Assembly (NCBI GenBank): GCA_030062745.1
Contig: CP099851.1
Coordinates: 5,023,661 to 5,087,660 of the forward strand
DNA from: Capitulum mitella
Lineage: Eukaryota > Arthropoda > Thecostraca > Pollicipedomorpha > Pollicipedidae
DNA length: 64,000 bases
Reading direction: 5' to 3'
The notes under the pieces are model-generated. The model did not search any database. It had not been told where the DNA came from and saw only the letters and a list, made by a program, of their open reading frames with translations. Below, one piece after another: positions 38,134 to 51,945 of this stretch (its first letter is position 1; every line of letters starts with the position of its first letter). The position numbers and the translations under genes were made by a program.

Positions 38134-39985
38134 ACGAACCGGACGGCAGAGGCCGGCCGCGCAGATCAAACGGAATGCGGCGGCCGAGCGCAGTCAGAGG
38201 TTACTTGAAACGACGCCCGGAAGAATGCTCAGAGGGCTATAGTCAGAACAGACTGGAAACGTTGTTTTTGCTCTCTTCATGACACTTGAAGGTGATTTGT
38301 AAGAAATCTGCGCCAAGGCTGAGTATGGCGTAAGACAAAATGCTGATTCCAAGTAAACCGGTCCTTCCGGTAAATGAAACTGATACTCGTGCTCTTCCAG
38401 AAGGCTGTCAAACAACGCTTTTAACTTCTGCTTCAGTAAAGAATGAACTGTATTGTAACATCTGCTGCCGCACTAGAATCATCATTTCCAAATGTGAATA
38501 TTCAGAGAATCATGTATAAGCAAACCGCATTGCAAAGGTTCTAGAACTTTTATCTTTCCATGGCCTTTTACAAGGAAAATGACACGTTTGAAGACATGCC
38601 CTGTGGTTAAGGTTCGGAAAAAGTCGATCCTCACGGAACCCTGTCTATTAACCGATGTACCTGGGGCGTTTCACTTAAATGGGCTTCAGAAATTGCCGAT
38701 ATTGTAATTCTACGGTTTTCAACAATGATTTGAAATCCAAAGCCGACTCGGTCTCGGACAGAACACTTGAGCAAAACACAGAACACAGTGTTGATTATGT
38801 TCTTATACCGCTTCCTAATTAATGAAAGTTCTGCAAGGTAATATTTACATTTCTCTTTTACTTCCTCAATTTCGTCACTCTAAAACAGTTATGAGGCGAT
38901 CGCATGTGTCCTTAATGCAAATTAAGCCTACAACGAGGGACTAGCTTAATCAGACCATGTTACTTATGGCTTGAAAAATGTGCAACAAGGTTTTACTACT
39001 CCTGATATGTCATGAGGCTTGCAGGTATCTAAAATCATGTAACTTACAACTGGGTGGCAAAAGGGACGTTTGTTATTTCCTTGGAGTGTCAAATGAATAC
39101 CTTCAGCGTTTGGAATCTCTCATTTAAGTTTTTGCCAGTCACACATTCCTTGATAAATATCAAAACTCACATTTAACAGTGATTACCTGGCAGTCTATCC
39201 CATGGCAGAGCTTTCTGATACAGAGTCCACTTTGAAAGCACATTTTCAGATTTTTTTGTCAGAAGGACGACGAAAGGCTAAAAAGCGATGTTTACGTTAG
39301 TTTAAGACACAAACTTTTATCAGGTTTGGTCGAACTGAAGCTTGAAACACATTCTCAGGCACCATACTGCGATATGACAGATTACTGGAAAACTGATCGT
39401 ACGAACCAAAGTTGCTCCCAAATTAGGCCTATGCGATTTATGACGGCATATTTACTCTCAGAAAGCTGGTCACGCAAAAAGGGTCAATGGGTACTACGAT
39501 TAGATTCTGGCAGCAAAACAGGCACATGGCGTGCTGGCACTGCCAGAAGGCTTCATTGCGGTTTGACAAACGACCAGTAAAACACGTGTCTAGTAACTAC
39601 CAGTCAGCGGTGCACAGTATCACTGCGATCAAAAGCCGAGGTCGGGCCGGCTGGTCGGCGCGTCCTCCAAAGCGATTGATGGAAACCCCTGCCGTCTATC
39701 GGTGCAGCTGCGAGCTGCCCCAGCCGTCACGAGGCGGCCATAACGCAGGGCGTGCACGTCCCACAATGGCCTCTGCTGCCCGCTATCTGCGCACCATCTC
39801 CTGTCGGGAGGACCTGTCGTGACCACAAACGGCTGCTGCGTCAGGATGGCGCTTTTGGCCACCCGCTGAACGCAGCCTCCGTTCTCTGACGATTAATATC
39901 GGCCGAATTCTGACGCCTAGTAAAGCAAAACGTGACGAAAGCGGAGGTCTGAAATGAAGCTTAGGTTTTCCCCTTCTACTTCCCT
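38134..39985. other. Intergenic, nothing recognised
   Basis: AT-rich, with only short unsupported frames. Confidence 0.35.
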
Positions 39986-40258
39986 CAGGGACGTAGCCAA
40001 CGGAGGGGCATGGGGGCTATTTCCCCCTCCCCCGGGCCAAGCGGTCTCTATTAGATATATAGCTATACTGCAAAGATACGGAATATTGATCATATTTATG
40101 TTGCAAAAGCAAACATTATATTTATTCCTGCCGGTTAAATATGATGTCAATTGCATAAAATTGCTGCTTTTTGTATAAGTTTCGTCATATGCTAGTGGCA
40201 TATAACAGAATTTGACATTTGTCCCCCCCCCCCGAGGAAGACCCTGGCTACGTGCCTG
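39986..40258 (+). mobile_element. hAT-type MITE, copy 3
   Basis: Starts CAGGGACGTAGCCAA and ends TGGCTACGTGCCTG, 273 bp. Flanks ACTTCCCT and AGTTCCCT agree at 7 of 8 bases, a slightly decayed target duplication. Same orientation as the other two copies. Confidence 0.85.
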
Positions 40259-43093
40259 AGTTCCCTATCGTGATCTTGGGCTGAATCGTGCTTCATTTTG
40301 AGTCTGATGAAGAATATGGTCCGTGACGGGACAGATTTGACGATGCTGGGTGGAGCCGTGCGGCCTTGAGCACAATCGAACTGGTCTCACATCTGAGCCT
40401 GATGAAATCTCCTGGCGAAAGAAACCAGTCGTCAAATAAGGCCCGTGATAGCAGAGTCAGCAGCACCAGGAAACAATTTATTCGAAAACAAACTGCTCCG
40501 AATGTTTAGTCAGGTAAACGTCTGGGATCAGTGTCCGTGCTAAACCCAGTTCATTTTAGATATTCTGAACCTAACCCCGAATCACATAATTTCAAGCAAA
40601 CGGCATATTTTTGCGTGACGACAGTATGAATGTCATGAACGACACGATCACGGTAATTAGCGTGACGTCCTCCCGGCCAGCTCCTAGCTGACCTGGAAGG
40701 CCAAATACCGAGCTATGAGGCGGCCCGAACCCACCGTGTCAGGACGGGACGACCAGTGCTCTGATTTTCCGAAAAGAAATAAATCTGTGCCACCCTTTGA
40801 AAAAAGGAAATTCGTGAGACTTATGAAATAAGTGTTCCCATATAGATTTCAAAACCCTTTTTACGACATAAATAACAGGAGCAGGTTTCCGAACCATCTG
40901 GCAGTCATTATCCAGTCCTACCTTATCCTAGAATCCTAACAGTCCATATCCAGCGGCAAGACTCCCAGGCTGCGTCTTTGAGCCGGACATGACAGGAAGG
41001 ACAAACTGTTTACTACGTCTTGATCGGGTGAAAGTGATCACAAACATATCGTATAGGAAAAAAATGCGATGCTCAGAACTTTCCGCATTACCGACGCTGT
41101 TGAACGTAACAAGCGTTCGTTCGGTGACATTTGCGTTTGAGGCCAGTGTTGGGAAAGTCAGCGACGGCATCGCATTGTTTAACCCTTACTCTACGGGACA
41201 TCTTTGCTAGCGCGGCCAACGAGAAAGACCGATTCAGCTCCCCCTAACCGTTTGAAAATTAAGAATGGTAAATATTTGGACCAACGCGCCTTGTCATAGT
41301 TTGTTCTTTTTCTGCAGTACAAGTTAAAAACAATTTTATGTCATTAACCCCACTGACTTCCTAATCCGGGCAGGTCAGGTCAGTGCGGTTAAAATGACCA
41401 TTTTTGGCTTTTTGGACAAGGAGGCAGCATTTGACTATCTTTGACGTGTAAACATCGTGCAACGCTTTTGTCGTGTTCCCAGGACACCATCGCTTGTTTC
41501 ATGCTTCATAATGTCACTTGATGAGGTCCAGTAGCATTTAAGACCAAGCTTCGAATTGAAGTTTGAGTGGCTAGCTAATCGCCAGGAAAATTTAATGTTT
41601 TGTTTTGACCTGATGTGGCTGGCCTTATGTGTCGTCTCCGATATGTCAAAGATTAGACAGCCGATCTCAGTCGTTTTTCTTGTCTCCATGTTTTTTGAAA
41701 TGCTCACAATCCGCAGAAACGTCACACCAAGCTTTGGCTTCATCTGACCTTCGAGAAGGTCGCCAAAGGTCATGAGACTTGCAAGAACGTTTCGCTTCAG
41801 GTCAGGGTGTATCTGCTAGGGCAGGTTGGGTCTCAAAAACGCGGCATTGATTAGAGCTTTTCAAACGCAACAGAAAATATTTCATGCAGCTGCTTCATGA
41901 CATTCCAGCAATGCAGAAAGAAATGACCTAGGAAAAGGGGGAGGGGAATCAGTCCTAACTTGTAGGGCCAAGGCTAAACTGGGACCTGGATATGGCATGG
42001 AGAGCAAATATAACGATTTTTTGCCGGCAACAGTTATCCAGTGAGCAATTTTCATAGTCGATGTTAATTACATCTCAACCAAAAGGGCCGTGATTAAGCT
42101 CTACAAGCAAAGATTCTCGGTTCAAGACGAACTGAACCAAGCAAGGATGGCTGTAAAATTAACAGTAATTAAAATACTGCAAACTCATAATAGGAAAGCA
42201 GCGAAAAACCTTGATAATGGCAATGTTTTTACCAATGAGGACTTAACGAAATTTAACATAACATAATGTGTGAATAAACTTTCGGAAGGCCGTCACTTTG
42301 TAAAGAGTCAAGAAATTTTAGCTAACTGTAGACATGGAAGACCTTTTCGCCCAGCGCCCTGTGGGAAGGGGCCAGTCAATGTCGTCCGTTTTGCGGCGAA
42401 GTTTAATCAGCAGCCATCACACCACATCAACTTCGTTTCTCCTTGAGACCTGCACCTCACGAACCAGTGCACTCCTTCTGGCACAAGGACAGGTGCACAG
42501 AAGGGGCGTGTCGGAAGCCGCCCGACCCCTGTGGTGGAGCGTAACCTCGAACGTCACTTGGCCGACACGTGCGCTGCATCAAACTGTCAGTCATTGGCTG
42601 CTCCAGCTGAGGTTATTGACACAGTCGTGCCCCAATTACTGACAGCCCAGCAGGAATGGTCTGTTACATTCTGTTCTGTTGCGTGAGGTTGAAAGACCCC
42701 TGCTAGATGCTGATGATGCTTGCTGCTGATGTTGATCTAAGGATGTGTTGATGACCTCATTAAGGTTTGTGTGTTGAGACACTCAAACGTTGATCAACAA
42801 CCTTGAGAATGGTAGTAAATGAACCGAATAAAATAAATGAAGCAAATATATATTGGCCGCCAAAACGTTTTTCTTAAATCATTGTTGGTTAGGGGCCAGA
42901 GATATTTTACCTTCACAGGTTTCTTTCGATTCTGTTTCTTAGTTAGGGTTATCTCTCAGTTTCAGGGACGTATGAATCGAAAAATGGGGTCATGAAAGGT
43001 TGACATATATTGTGTTATATATTATAACAAACGTAATATACGTGTCTTACGTGCAACCCATATAGCTTGTATGCTTATTATATACTTACCACC
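40259..43093. other. Intergenic, nothing coding recognised
   Basis: The only structure seen is a 59-bp TTAA-bounded inverted repeat at 41344-41402. Confidence 0.35.
41344..41402. repeat. 59-bp TTAA-ended inverted repeat
   Basis: TTAACCCCACTGAC at the left pairs with GTCAGTGCGGTTAA at the right, with AGGTCAGGTCAG in the interior. It may be a collapsed TTAA element or one hairpin end of a larger one. Confidence 0.5.
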
Positions 43094-45284
43094 TTAGCCT
43101 TCGCCGGGAAGGCCTCCGGATCCACCTTCGCCGGGAGGGGGTGGGGGGGGGACACATGAGAACACCCAAAGATCTCGAGAACGTATGTCCCACAGGAAAA
43201 ACTATAAACATCGTTTGAAAATCCTCGGCAAACCTAAGAGGAATAACCTAGATTTATTTCGAATAAAGTCAATATCAAGATCACCAGAGGCCATCTTAGG
43301 ACCGATTACCCTGTTGCCATTTTTGGCAGAAAACCTGGATATCGAAGGCTTCTATGTGTCTCAGAAGGAGGTTAAGAGTAAAAAGAAGATCTGACTTAGC
43401 CGGGTGGGGCGAAAAAGGAACCTTTCAGGTCAAATTGGGTCATTTAAAGGGCAGCAGAAAATAATGAATACATAGAACTTTTTTCACGGCAAGAGCATCG
43501 TTTTTTCTAAATATATAAGTCTGTGTCTTGGCTGGAATACACTGCAAATGTGTCTAGCACGCATATCTGGCACACATCTGCAGCTATCATCTTAAAGTCA
43601 AAAGGGTGGAAATGTGTCAAGGCACTGACGCCTCTATGTCAGTTGTTGGTGTTTGTCGTAACATCTGCCCCATTATCATTTATCAGGCACGGTACAACAT
43701 AAAATCCTGCAACATCGGATGATGTAATATACCTTCTACATCATGCGATCCGTGCCCCAAAACATTTTTGACGTAAGTCACTCAGATACCGGGCGGTGGG
43801 CACGGTCGCGATGCAGAAACCTAATATTTGTCGTGCGGTTTTGTGAAGTCAAGGGGTTTTATTCTGCCGACCGAAAATAAGGGGCAGTGCAAACTGTATG
43901 GAAAAAAGACATGGACTTACCTCCCATCACTTAGGGCCATATAGAGCGTGTTTGCATTGAAAGCAAGCATACCAGTTCGAAAGGTGAAACCAGGTCAGCC
44001 TGGGTCAAGTGTCATTGGGTCACCCTTGGCAAACAGGTTCTCGTCATATATTAGTGCTTCAGAGACAAATATGGCTACCAATAAACGTTACAAGATTGCA
44101 AACCAAGGACTTGGACTCGGTTGTGAGTCTTCAAATTCGGTATAAAGTGTGACCTGACCTCAGGTCACGAGCCGAGAGGTATAACTACGTGTGCAAATGG
44201 CATGAGAAGAGGCAGGATGTATGTCCAAGCTTCAAAATTGCCGAACTAGTCCCACAGTCCCAAAAGCAAACCGAAAAAGGCGGAAAGTTCGCCTGACTTA
44301 AGGTTAATGATCCAAAAAGTCCCTAGAAATTCAAGACAGCGGAATTGTTTCATTTGTCATGTTCTGTCAATTTCAGCAGTTCATGTCGATCGATACATTT
44401 AGCAAAATGTTATGCACATTTTTCAGATGTGGTGTTACTTGACCTGCATAGGTGGGCATTGGTCCGTTACTCCGTTACTCCGTTACTAACGAAGTTACTT
44501 TTTTGAGTAACGGAGTAACGGACCCGTTACTTTTATTTTACTGTAACGGACTGAGTAACGGAAGTTACTTTTGTGGTCCGTTACTCCGTTACTTTTTGGT
44601 CCGTTACTCCGTTACTTTTTAAACTCCTTACAGGCACCGCCCGGCTTTATTTGCATCGGCACACGCCATTGGTTACTTGAATAGCCAACACCCAATAGCG
44701 TGCGGCGATACAAGCGCGGCTGGGCGCGCACTCAGCTAACAATCGCGGAGTAGACTGTAAGCAATATTCGTCAGCTGATAAACGCTGACGGCAAGCTGGC
44801 GGCAATGGTTCAGTATAAAGGCCAGCTGACTTTGGTCTCTTTTGGGACAAAAGTATTGAATTATGCGTAAGTTTGATATGACCTAAAATGATAAATTAAC
44901 CAGTCGTCATTTTTCAGGCTAAAAGATATCAAAGTTATTGTCATTTATACTGGAACAGCCAGCTGACGGCAGTTTTCAATGTTGTCTCAAGTTAGTCACG
45001 GATTGCTTACCACCGCCACACGGTTCCCCGCCAAGATCACTCAAGGCTGTTGAGCACATGATTACTGCCGCCATGGCCTTGAATCTGTGATGTCCATGGA
45101 GTGATGGAGTGGTGATTGATTCTTGACTGACCTGAAATTTTAACTACCTGACACTAAAATGTCCCATCAAGGCGTCTTAACGCCTGTACGTCTTTACTTC
45201 TGTTGAGAACAGAATGTGCACAATAAGTTGTCAGTAGTGAAGCATAATTATGAAGCTTGTCGACTATTGCTTGGACTATTTGCT

Positions 45285-46697
45285 TTAACCATATTCTCTG
45301 CAGGCAGTGAGATTCACATTACCCTGAGGGGGGGGGCAGATCTGCGGTAATCTACCTTTCGGCCGACGCTTACGCGTAATTTTTGGAGACGCGGAAGTGG
45401 CAACACAAGTTGTGTGAACAATTTAGCCCATTCAGGTATTTTTCTAAGCACTGGCCCCTACTGGATGTGTAAACTGACTTGGTTAGGTAACTCTTGAATT
45501 TTGATTCAGTTGACACATGTTTGCCTTCAGCCGATACGAGCAAACCAAACCAAAAAACATGCAAATTGAACCTAACAAAAAATTACTTTTACATGCCCAT
45601 CTAGGGCAATCCCTGCAACCATACAGTAGGTTTTAGGTTAGGTTAGGTTAAATCATTTTAAACCTGGAGGACAGGCTACATTGTCCATGCGGTTCGAGTT
45701 ACCACTCCTGCGTTCCCGAAAAAAATATCAACTGGCCGAGACACCTTTCAGCTGACACGTTATTTTTGTAGACGCAGAAGTGAGGACCCAAACTCAAACA
45801 TGATATGAGCCGTTGCCACTTTTGCACCTTCGAAAAATATGCATTGGCCGAAAGGTGAAGATTACCAATTCTGCCCCCTCCCCTCCCCGCCCTTCCAGAG
45901 ATCTCGAGATGCATTCGTCCAATGTTGATGGGATGAATGCCATTTAATATGTTTCAACGAGATCTCCAATGCCGGACCCCAAAAATTCAAAAATTGAGAA
46001 AATAGGGCGTGGGCGCAAACAAACTCCAAAATTTGGGGATTTTTGAAAGGTCACTGCGGCCGTGTTTACCAACCAATTTTCATGGGAATAACACGGTTCA
46101 GCTTGGAATGTCCAAGTCTTTTATATACCGAAAGCTGAAATTTAAAATAGAAAACCATAGGCAGTTCCAGGGAGGGCAAGAAGGGTGATTTTTGAAATAA
46201 GAAATTTCCTTCGTTTTTGTTTGTTTTGGGTGATATAAACATCAGATGTACAACTAGCAAGCCAGTTTCAGTTTATATGTAGCGCAGAGGTGGATCCAGG
46301 TAAACGAAATTGGGAGGGCACCATAAGCACGATAGTGTGCTCCCCAATTTTTTCAGTACCTGGGTGTGCGTTCGCCTGAAAATGTGTGTGCATACGCGTT
46401 GTTTAGGATGTGTATGACTACATAAATGAGTCAAGGATCTTTATTTCTACTCAGAATGTCACGATAGTGAACCGCACAACTTTGCAGCTTCACGCACAGC
46501 ACATTACCGCCGAAAACGTGGGCTTGGAACCGCCTCTGCGGGACCGATTTTTTTTTTAAATGTTGACAAAACACTTGTGTATCAATTCCATGAAATGCCA
46601 GAAAATCTTGTGGCGCTGCGGCAAACAGTGTGGGAGCGACGAGCAAAAAGATACGGGTAGCAGAATCTGCCCCCCCCCCCACAGGGAATAGGGTTAA
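45285..46697 (-). mobile_element. TTAA element nested inside the hAT-like element
   Basis: The left end reads TTAACCATATTCTCTG followed by a G run and CAGATCTGC. The right end, on the other strand, reads TTAACCCTATTCCCTG followed by a G run and CAGATTCTGC. About 1.4 kb, no transposase. It is related to the CCCTATTCCCGG family but clearly diverged. Inside, GGTAATCTACCTTTCGGCCG near 45345 is inverted near 45840-45885, hinting at a smaller element within. Confidence 0.7.
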
Positions 46698-46708
46698 ATG
46701 AAGTGTTT

Positions 46709-46755
46709 TTAACCCGTCTCCGGCCGGGCTCAGAATGCCCTTTGCCCGGCCGGAG
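46709..46755. repeat. TTAA-adjacent perfect hairpin
   Basis: TTAACCCGT is followed by CTCCGGCCGGGC (46718-46729), which pairs exactly with 46744-46755 across a 14-nt loop. It looks like one end of a further TTAA element whose other end I could not find. Confidence 0.5.
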
Positions 46756-48229
46756 GGGGAGCGCGGATTTCCACACCTCCCAGGATCTCGGTTCCCATAT
46801 ATCGCACGGAAAAAAGGAAAACACCGGCGGAAAGGTTTTGTCAAACCGAGACGAAAACATTCCAGAGTTTTGACCTCAGGTCAATTTTGAGGCCACCAGA
46901 CGCCATGAAAGGTCAAAACACGTCCTTGAAATTAGGTAAATAGACACAATACCTTGTCCCTGAAAAGCTGAACTTAAGCGACATATACCGAACCGTAAGA
47001 CAATAGCGAGTTCATTGATATCAATTTTGGCTTTTCACAGGGGTCAGGTCAGGTCACGTCATCGTTCCAAAATGTTCCACTTGTGAACGGCTAACATCCT
47101 CCGTTGCATTTTACTTATGACTTTGTTTTTGTAGCTAATTTGTCTTTTCAAGGGTGCTGAAGAGGTACTAAAGCACCTTTTTTTAGTCTTTTATTTCACA
47201 ATAATGAAATCCATATGTTTTTTTGAGTCCTTTATCGTTTAGTATTAAAAAAAAAAACGTCAGGGGTATCAGGAATCTTACCTCCACGCACGCGCTCGTA
47301 CACAAACTAATACACACACATAATTTCAAAGCAAAACAAGAAGTTCGCGAGACCGAAACGAGCTCTGAACGGAGATCATTATGTTCAGGGCGGATACTTC
47401 GAGAGGCATTGTTGATCAAACCCAGTCGATAGATGTCCGCTGTTTGTCGCATTTTGCATGCGCCCGCTCCAGCGCCGGTTGTTCCCGCTCCGTCGGCGCC
47501 GCGGGCAATGAACAGGAATTCGTTGGTTTGAACATTGTGGCTAACACAGTGGTAGAATACCCGCCGCGGCTGTTGTCCCGGCGCCGCCGACTCTACAACG
47601 GCTGGTGAGGGCAGTGGGCAGCTAGCGGAGTGTTTTGGGTAAGCGCTTTTTGTTTCTTCCCTTTGTATATGGAATGCGTTTTACAACCACAAAGCAGCAT
47701 AAAAGACTTAAAACCCGCGTTCGCTTGGTTTTCACTGCATTTAAAAAAGTAACGGAATAACGGAGTAACGGTAACTTCCGTTACTTTTTAAGGCAGAGTA
47801 ACGGAGTAACGAGTAACGGACTGGCTTTTTTGAGTAACGGAGTAACGAGTAACGAAGTTACATTTTTGAGTAACGATGCCCACCTATGTTGACCTGTCAT
47901 GAGTCGATGAGCAGAGGTGACTCCGAGTTCAGAAATTTACACGAGAAATTGAAGATAGCGGAATTGTTTCATTTGTCATACTCTGTCAATTTCAGCAGTT
48001 CATGTCGATCGATACATTTAGCAAAATGTTTTGCACATTTTTCAGATGTGGCGTTACTCGACCTGTCATGAGTCGATGAGCAGAGGTGACTCCGAGTTTA
48101 GAAATTTGCACGACGTGCAAAATGATGCATAAAAAGATACTTTAAGTTTTGCTTTTCCGCGCTTTTTTGGGCTAGTCTCAGGAAACTGGAGAGGCGTTCT
48201 CATGAGCCCCCCGGCACGGCGAAGGTTAA

Positions 48230-51200
48230 ATGTAGTGTTATAGCATAATAGAAGTTTAGAAATGAAATCTCGTATAGGATCCAGGTTTCCAGGTATACCA
48301 TTCCGTTGCCGACAGCTGAAGACTAGTTAAACTGTTTGGCTTCATGTTCCTTCATATCTTTCTGTAGTGCCTTTCGGCCTGGATAAGTTTGCATCCTGTA
48401 CCCGAGTTGTCTTTTTGTTGTGTCCCATTCGTGTAAATGTAAGCTGTTTTATGCAAAGACTTCACGTTCCATTAGCCATCACATGAAATGAACTTAAACT
48501 TCCAGGCTCCTGTAGGTCGTGGTTTGGTCTTACTAGGAACGAAAGAGCAATCCGGTTTTCCTTTCAATTTTAGATGGCAAAAGAATGAAACCTTTAGGGA
48601 CTGATCAGGCTGTAATTACTGAAGGAGAAAGCAATTCCAACGCTACCTGCCATAAGCCGAGACGAGTTTTTTTCCCCGTGGATGCCGACGTGGCTCGTCA
48701 CCGCTTGAATCGGACCGAAATCTACTGGACGGCGGGCCATTCTGCTGGGTCAGGCGGTGTCGACATTTAGGCCAAGACCACACTCTCTCGTTCTCTCATC
48801 GGCTTTCAGAGCCTGATGGCAGGGTAGAGAGAGAGAGCGAGAGAGAGAGAGAGAGAGAGAGGGTTGTTTACGAAGTGTTGAACGATTTAACCCGTTCGCA
48901 GAACAAGCGATTTTGCCGTCTTATTCGGCAGTGCAGTTAACACGGATAGTACGCAGAAACGTCAAGGGGAATAAACTAACTGTAGGTTGCATGCAAGTTT
49001 GTACGAAATCTGTTTCGTCTGAAATGTCAGTACTTAGAACTATATGAGCAGCTGATTTGGCTCATTGGACAGAAGGGAGGCCAAGCACGCAGCGTAGTCA
49101 AATGTCCAACTTGGTAAAAATTCCAAATCCGAAATTAAAAAAGGCCCCATCTGGCTCTTACTTCTGAGGGACAGGGACCAGAGCTGTCGATTTTTTCATT
49201 TCGTAAGATCCTCCTTGAAAGATCGTGTCCATGACGTACGAGAGTGATCAGGGGGATGAACTCTCTTGGAGCTTTACCTCTGCGTATCCCAAGCACCATG
49301 GGAGTGGCAAGTCCAGAGGCCTTTACAATGGATGCCAGTCCCATGTCCTCCCTTGATCCCTTGAACTTTTCAGCTTCAGCCTGCCTAAGATTCGTCGAAC
49401 ATACACAGCTTTGTAGGGCTCCGGCCCTTGGAAGGGTTTACGCTGCTCAGGGTCAGTAATAATATCGGGGACCAAAGGCTTAATGCGGTTTGAAAGGAGC
49501 ACCGCCCGATCGCAGACTTTCCTAACTTGCTTCTCCAAATCCCGAATGAATAATATTTGTACCACTCAGAAAACAATGGGCAGACGAACCTTTCTGTACC
49601 TCGTGGCATTAACGCAGCCTAAGCCTCCGAAGTTCGGGAGCCTGGAGAGGTTGGGGTTTTCATGCGTCGAGAGTTCTCAAGTTTTAGGACCCCTACTTTG
49701 AGCCCCCAAGCTGCACCGATTCTGGTCAGTGATGACAAAGGTCACCATGGACACTGTTCTGGCCTTCACGCGGCTGGAAGTCTCACACTTCGGACCCCTT
49801 CACTCCTCTGAGGGGGGCCTCACGTTCCGGAGACTGGCATCATCTGTGGAGCCCAAATGTGGCGATGACTTTCGAATTCGATGATCCGTACGAACTCTCA
49901 TTTGTTAGCTGTTTGCAAGCTCGAGGCTTATTTGTTTTTACGTCTCTGGATCCTCGTGTACTGGAATTTATCCGAGCAGCTTTCTTCACATGTCTAGACT
50001 ACGGGGGCTCGTGCCCGTTTCGTTAGGGGCGCCTCACACGGAGGTTGCTTTAAACGGCGAGATCCTCACCCGTGTGGTTCGACACTCGCGCCGTATGACT
50101 TGGTGTGAGCGCTTAAGACCCATACATCTGTTTGGGTTTTGGTTCTCACCTTTTTCCGTATCATTCCGCCTTTCTGCATACGTTATCTACCATCACATCT
50201 TTCTGCCGGAACCAGTAAGATATGTGAAATCTTAATACGTTCGTTCCTGTGTATCTTTCTGCAGAACTTTTACTTTCGTACTTATTGAAAGTGCGACTTA
50301 GACGTTTGCCTTAGAGTTTTCGCATCGATGAAGCTATAAATGGCTCGCAAAATGACCCCAAATCTGTGTAAGTCTTTGCAAAGAAAAACTAAATTTTCCG
50401 ATATGTATAGTACTGTAATTGGTCTAAAAGTGTTGCAGCATTTAAAACTCCAATGTTAGCAAAACTTCGGCATACTAGCTTGACTTCGTAGTTTTCTCAC
50501 ATGTAGGGCCCCATTCATCATCCATGGTTCTGAAAACAGCCACTGAGACCCCGCAGGACAGAGGTGATCCCAGCGGTCTCTCTCGAACCGTTTTTCTCCC
50601 TCCCAGTGGCGCTGCCGGGGTGAAGCGAGGGTCACACCTGGAAACAGGGCGGTGTCCTTGCAAGAATACAGCCTAAATGCATTTCATTGGTTAAGGACAC
50701 AAGATATATGCATCCTGAGACCCTTTATGCATCCTTGCGGCCCTTTACCCCATTCGCCCTTTAGGCTCCGAGAAACATCTTTCAGGGGGTTCTACCATTC
50801 TGTGGATGATTTTCCACGAGATTACATTTGCTGGTGTTCGTTTTTTTTTTCGCAAAACTCAGTATATATTATCGTCAAATATTCTCATTTGCAAAATTTA
50901 AAGCAGCCTACATGTTCATCACACATAACAGTTTTTGAAGATTTACGCTCCCGCTTGGTGCGTCTAAATCTTCAACAAAACTACACGGGTTTGTTTTAGC
51001 AGAGATGAACCCCAGATTAAAAGTGCGTGGTATGCAATAATTCGTTAGATTAATTAAACCTTTTTTTAATTCTTACAATATTTTGGAACCTCCTCAACCT
51101 TAGCCAACAGATCTAGGTTGTGGGGCTCCTGCTCTTTAAGGCACCTCCTTCACAGTATGACGACTTCCGGCCGACTGGAAAGACCCCAGAGACAAACGTG

Positions 51201-51945
51201 CCCCAGGACACGGCCTTTTCGCAAGCCCTGAAAATCTTTACTGCTTCACTGCACCCTGATATTTGTGGATAGGTGAAGAGCCTGTCCATCAAAACGTATT
51301 GTCCACACAAATATACCCCGCAAAAACGTTTCTCTGACCTTTTATGAAAAACAAACAGAAATATCTGCGTCATTGCTTAAGATGCAATTATTGTGGAAAT
51401 TCAACAAGCCTTTGAATCTGTTTTCAAGATACCAAGAAACATTTGGAAGCAAGACCATTTTAATGCATTTCAAACTGTAAAAGAAATCCAAGAAAACAAG
51501 CACAAGTGGAAGACGATAAAATACCTAAAAATATGGCATGATCAGAGTTCAGCTGTTAAATGCAACTCTCCCTGACCCAGCAGGACAGGAGGCTGCCAAT
51601 ATACCACACGAAGTGCATTTTTGACGACACTTTATGCTCTCGCCGCAAATCAGCTGATTCTTGAAATTCCACGACAGAATGGGGGTCTGTATTCTGTATT
51701 CTGTATTCCCAATGATGGGGTTATCCACTTTCAAGCAGTGGCTGCTACGCCCCCAGTCGGGGAAGAGAGGCATAGGGACACATGTCAAATACACAGTCAC
51801 ACATTTTAAACACTTGACGTAAACATAGACATGTCATAGACATCGGTGCGACCTGCATTAAAAAACAAAAAGAAAAAATAGCATCCAGTCCTCGTCTAGT
51901 AATTCGCTCCTCAGTACACAGGTGAAAAACTGTTCATCTAACGTC
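48230..51945. other. Intergenic, nothing firmly recognised
   Basis: A (GA)n tract is listed separately. Overlapping minus-strand open stretches at about 49135-49610 look faintly protein-like but match no family I know. No splice or start support. Confidence 0.3.
48826..48862. repeat. (GA)n microsatellite
   Basis: A GA dinucleotide run of about 37 bp with one interruption. Confidence 0.95.

Larger units (their letters stand above)
44447..47888. mobile_element. hAT-like element inserted in the outer TTAA element
   Basis: Ends CATAGGTGGGCA and TGCCCACCTATG are perfect 12-bp inverted repeats. The flanking 8-bp repeats TTGACCTG (44439-44446 and 47889-47896) are identical. Subterminal copies of GAGTAACGG/CCGTTACTC fill the first 180 and last 130 bp, as in Ac/Tip100-type hAT elements. 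It is 3442 bp, including a nested TTAA element of about 1.4 kb. I found no hAT transposase frame, so it appears non-autonomous. Confidence 0.88.
43094..48229. mobile_element. Outer TTAA element, third family, split by nested insertions
   Basis: The left end TTAGCCTTCGCCGGG (with a second CCTTCGCCGGGAGGG at about 43123) and the right end, read on the other strand, TTAACCTTCGCCGTGCC are inverted matches. Both are followed by G runs and CATGAGAACRCC. Without the nested hAT element it would be about 1.7 kb, without transposase. A 169-bp tandem duplication is present; the hAT element landed inside its first unit (44332-44446 plus 47897-47950), and the second unit is 47951-48118. TGACCTGACCTCAGGTCA lies at 44150-44167. 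Confidence 0.65.

Noticed and set aside
45633-45650. (TTAGG)3, the arthropod telomere repeat
   Set aside because: Only three and a half units inside a transposon; too short to mean a telomere.
49135-49610. Minus-strand protein-like stretches
   Set aside because: No family recognised and no start, splice or element boundaries; left as unexplained sequence.
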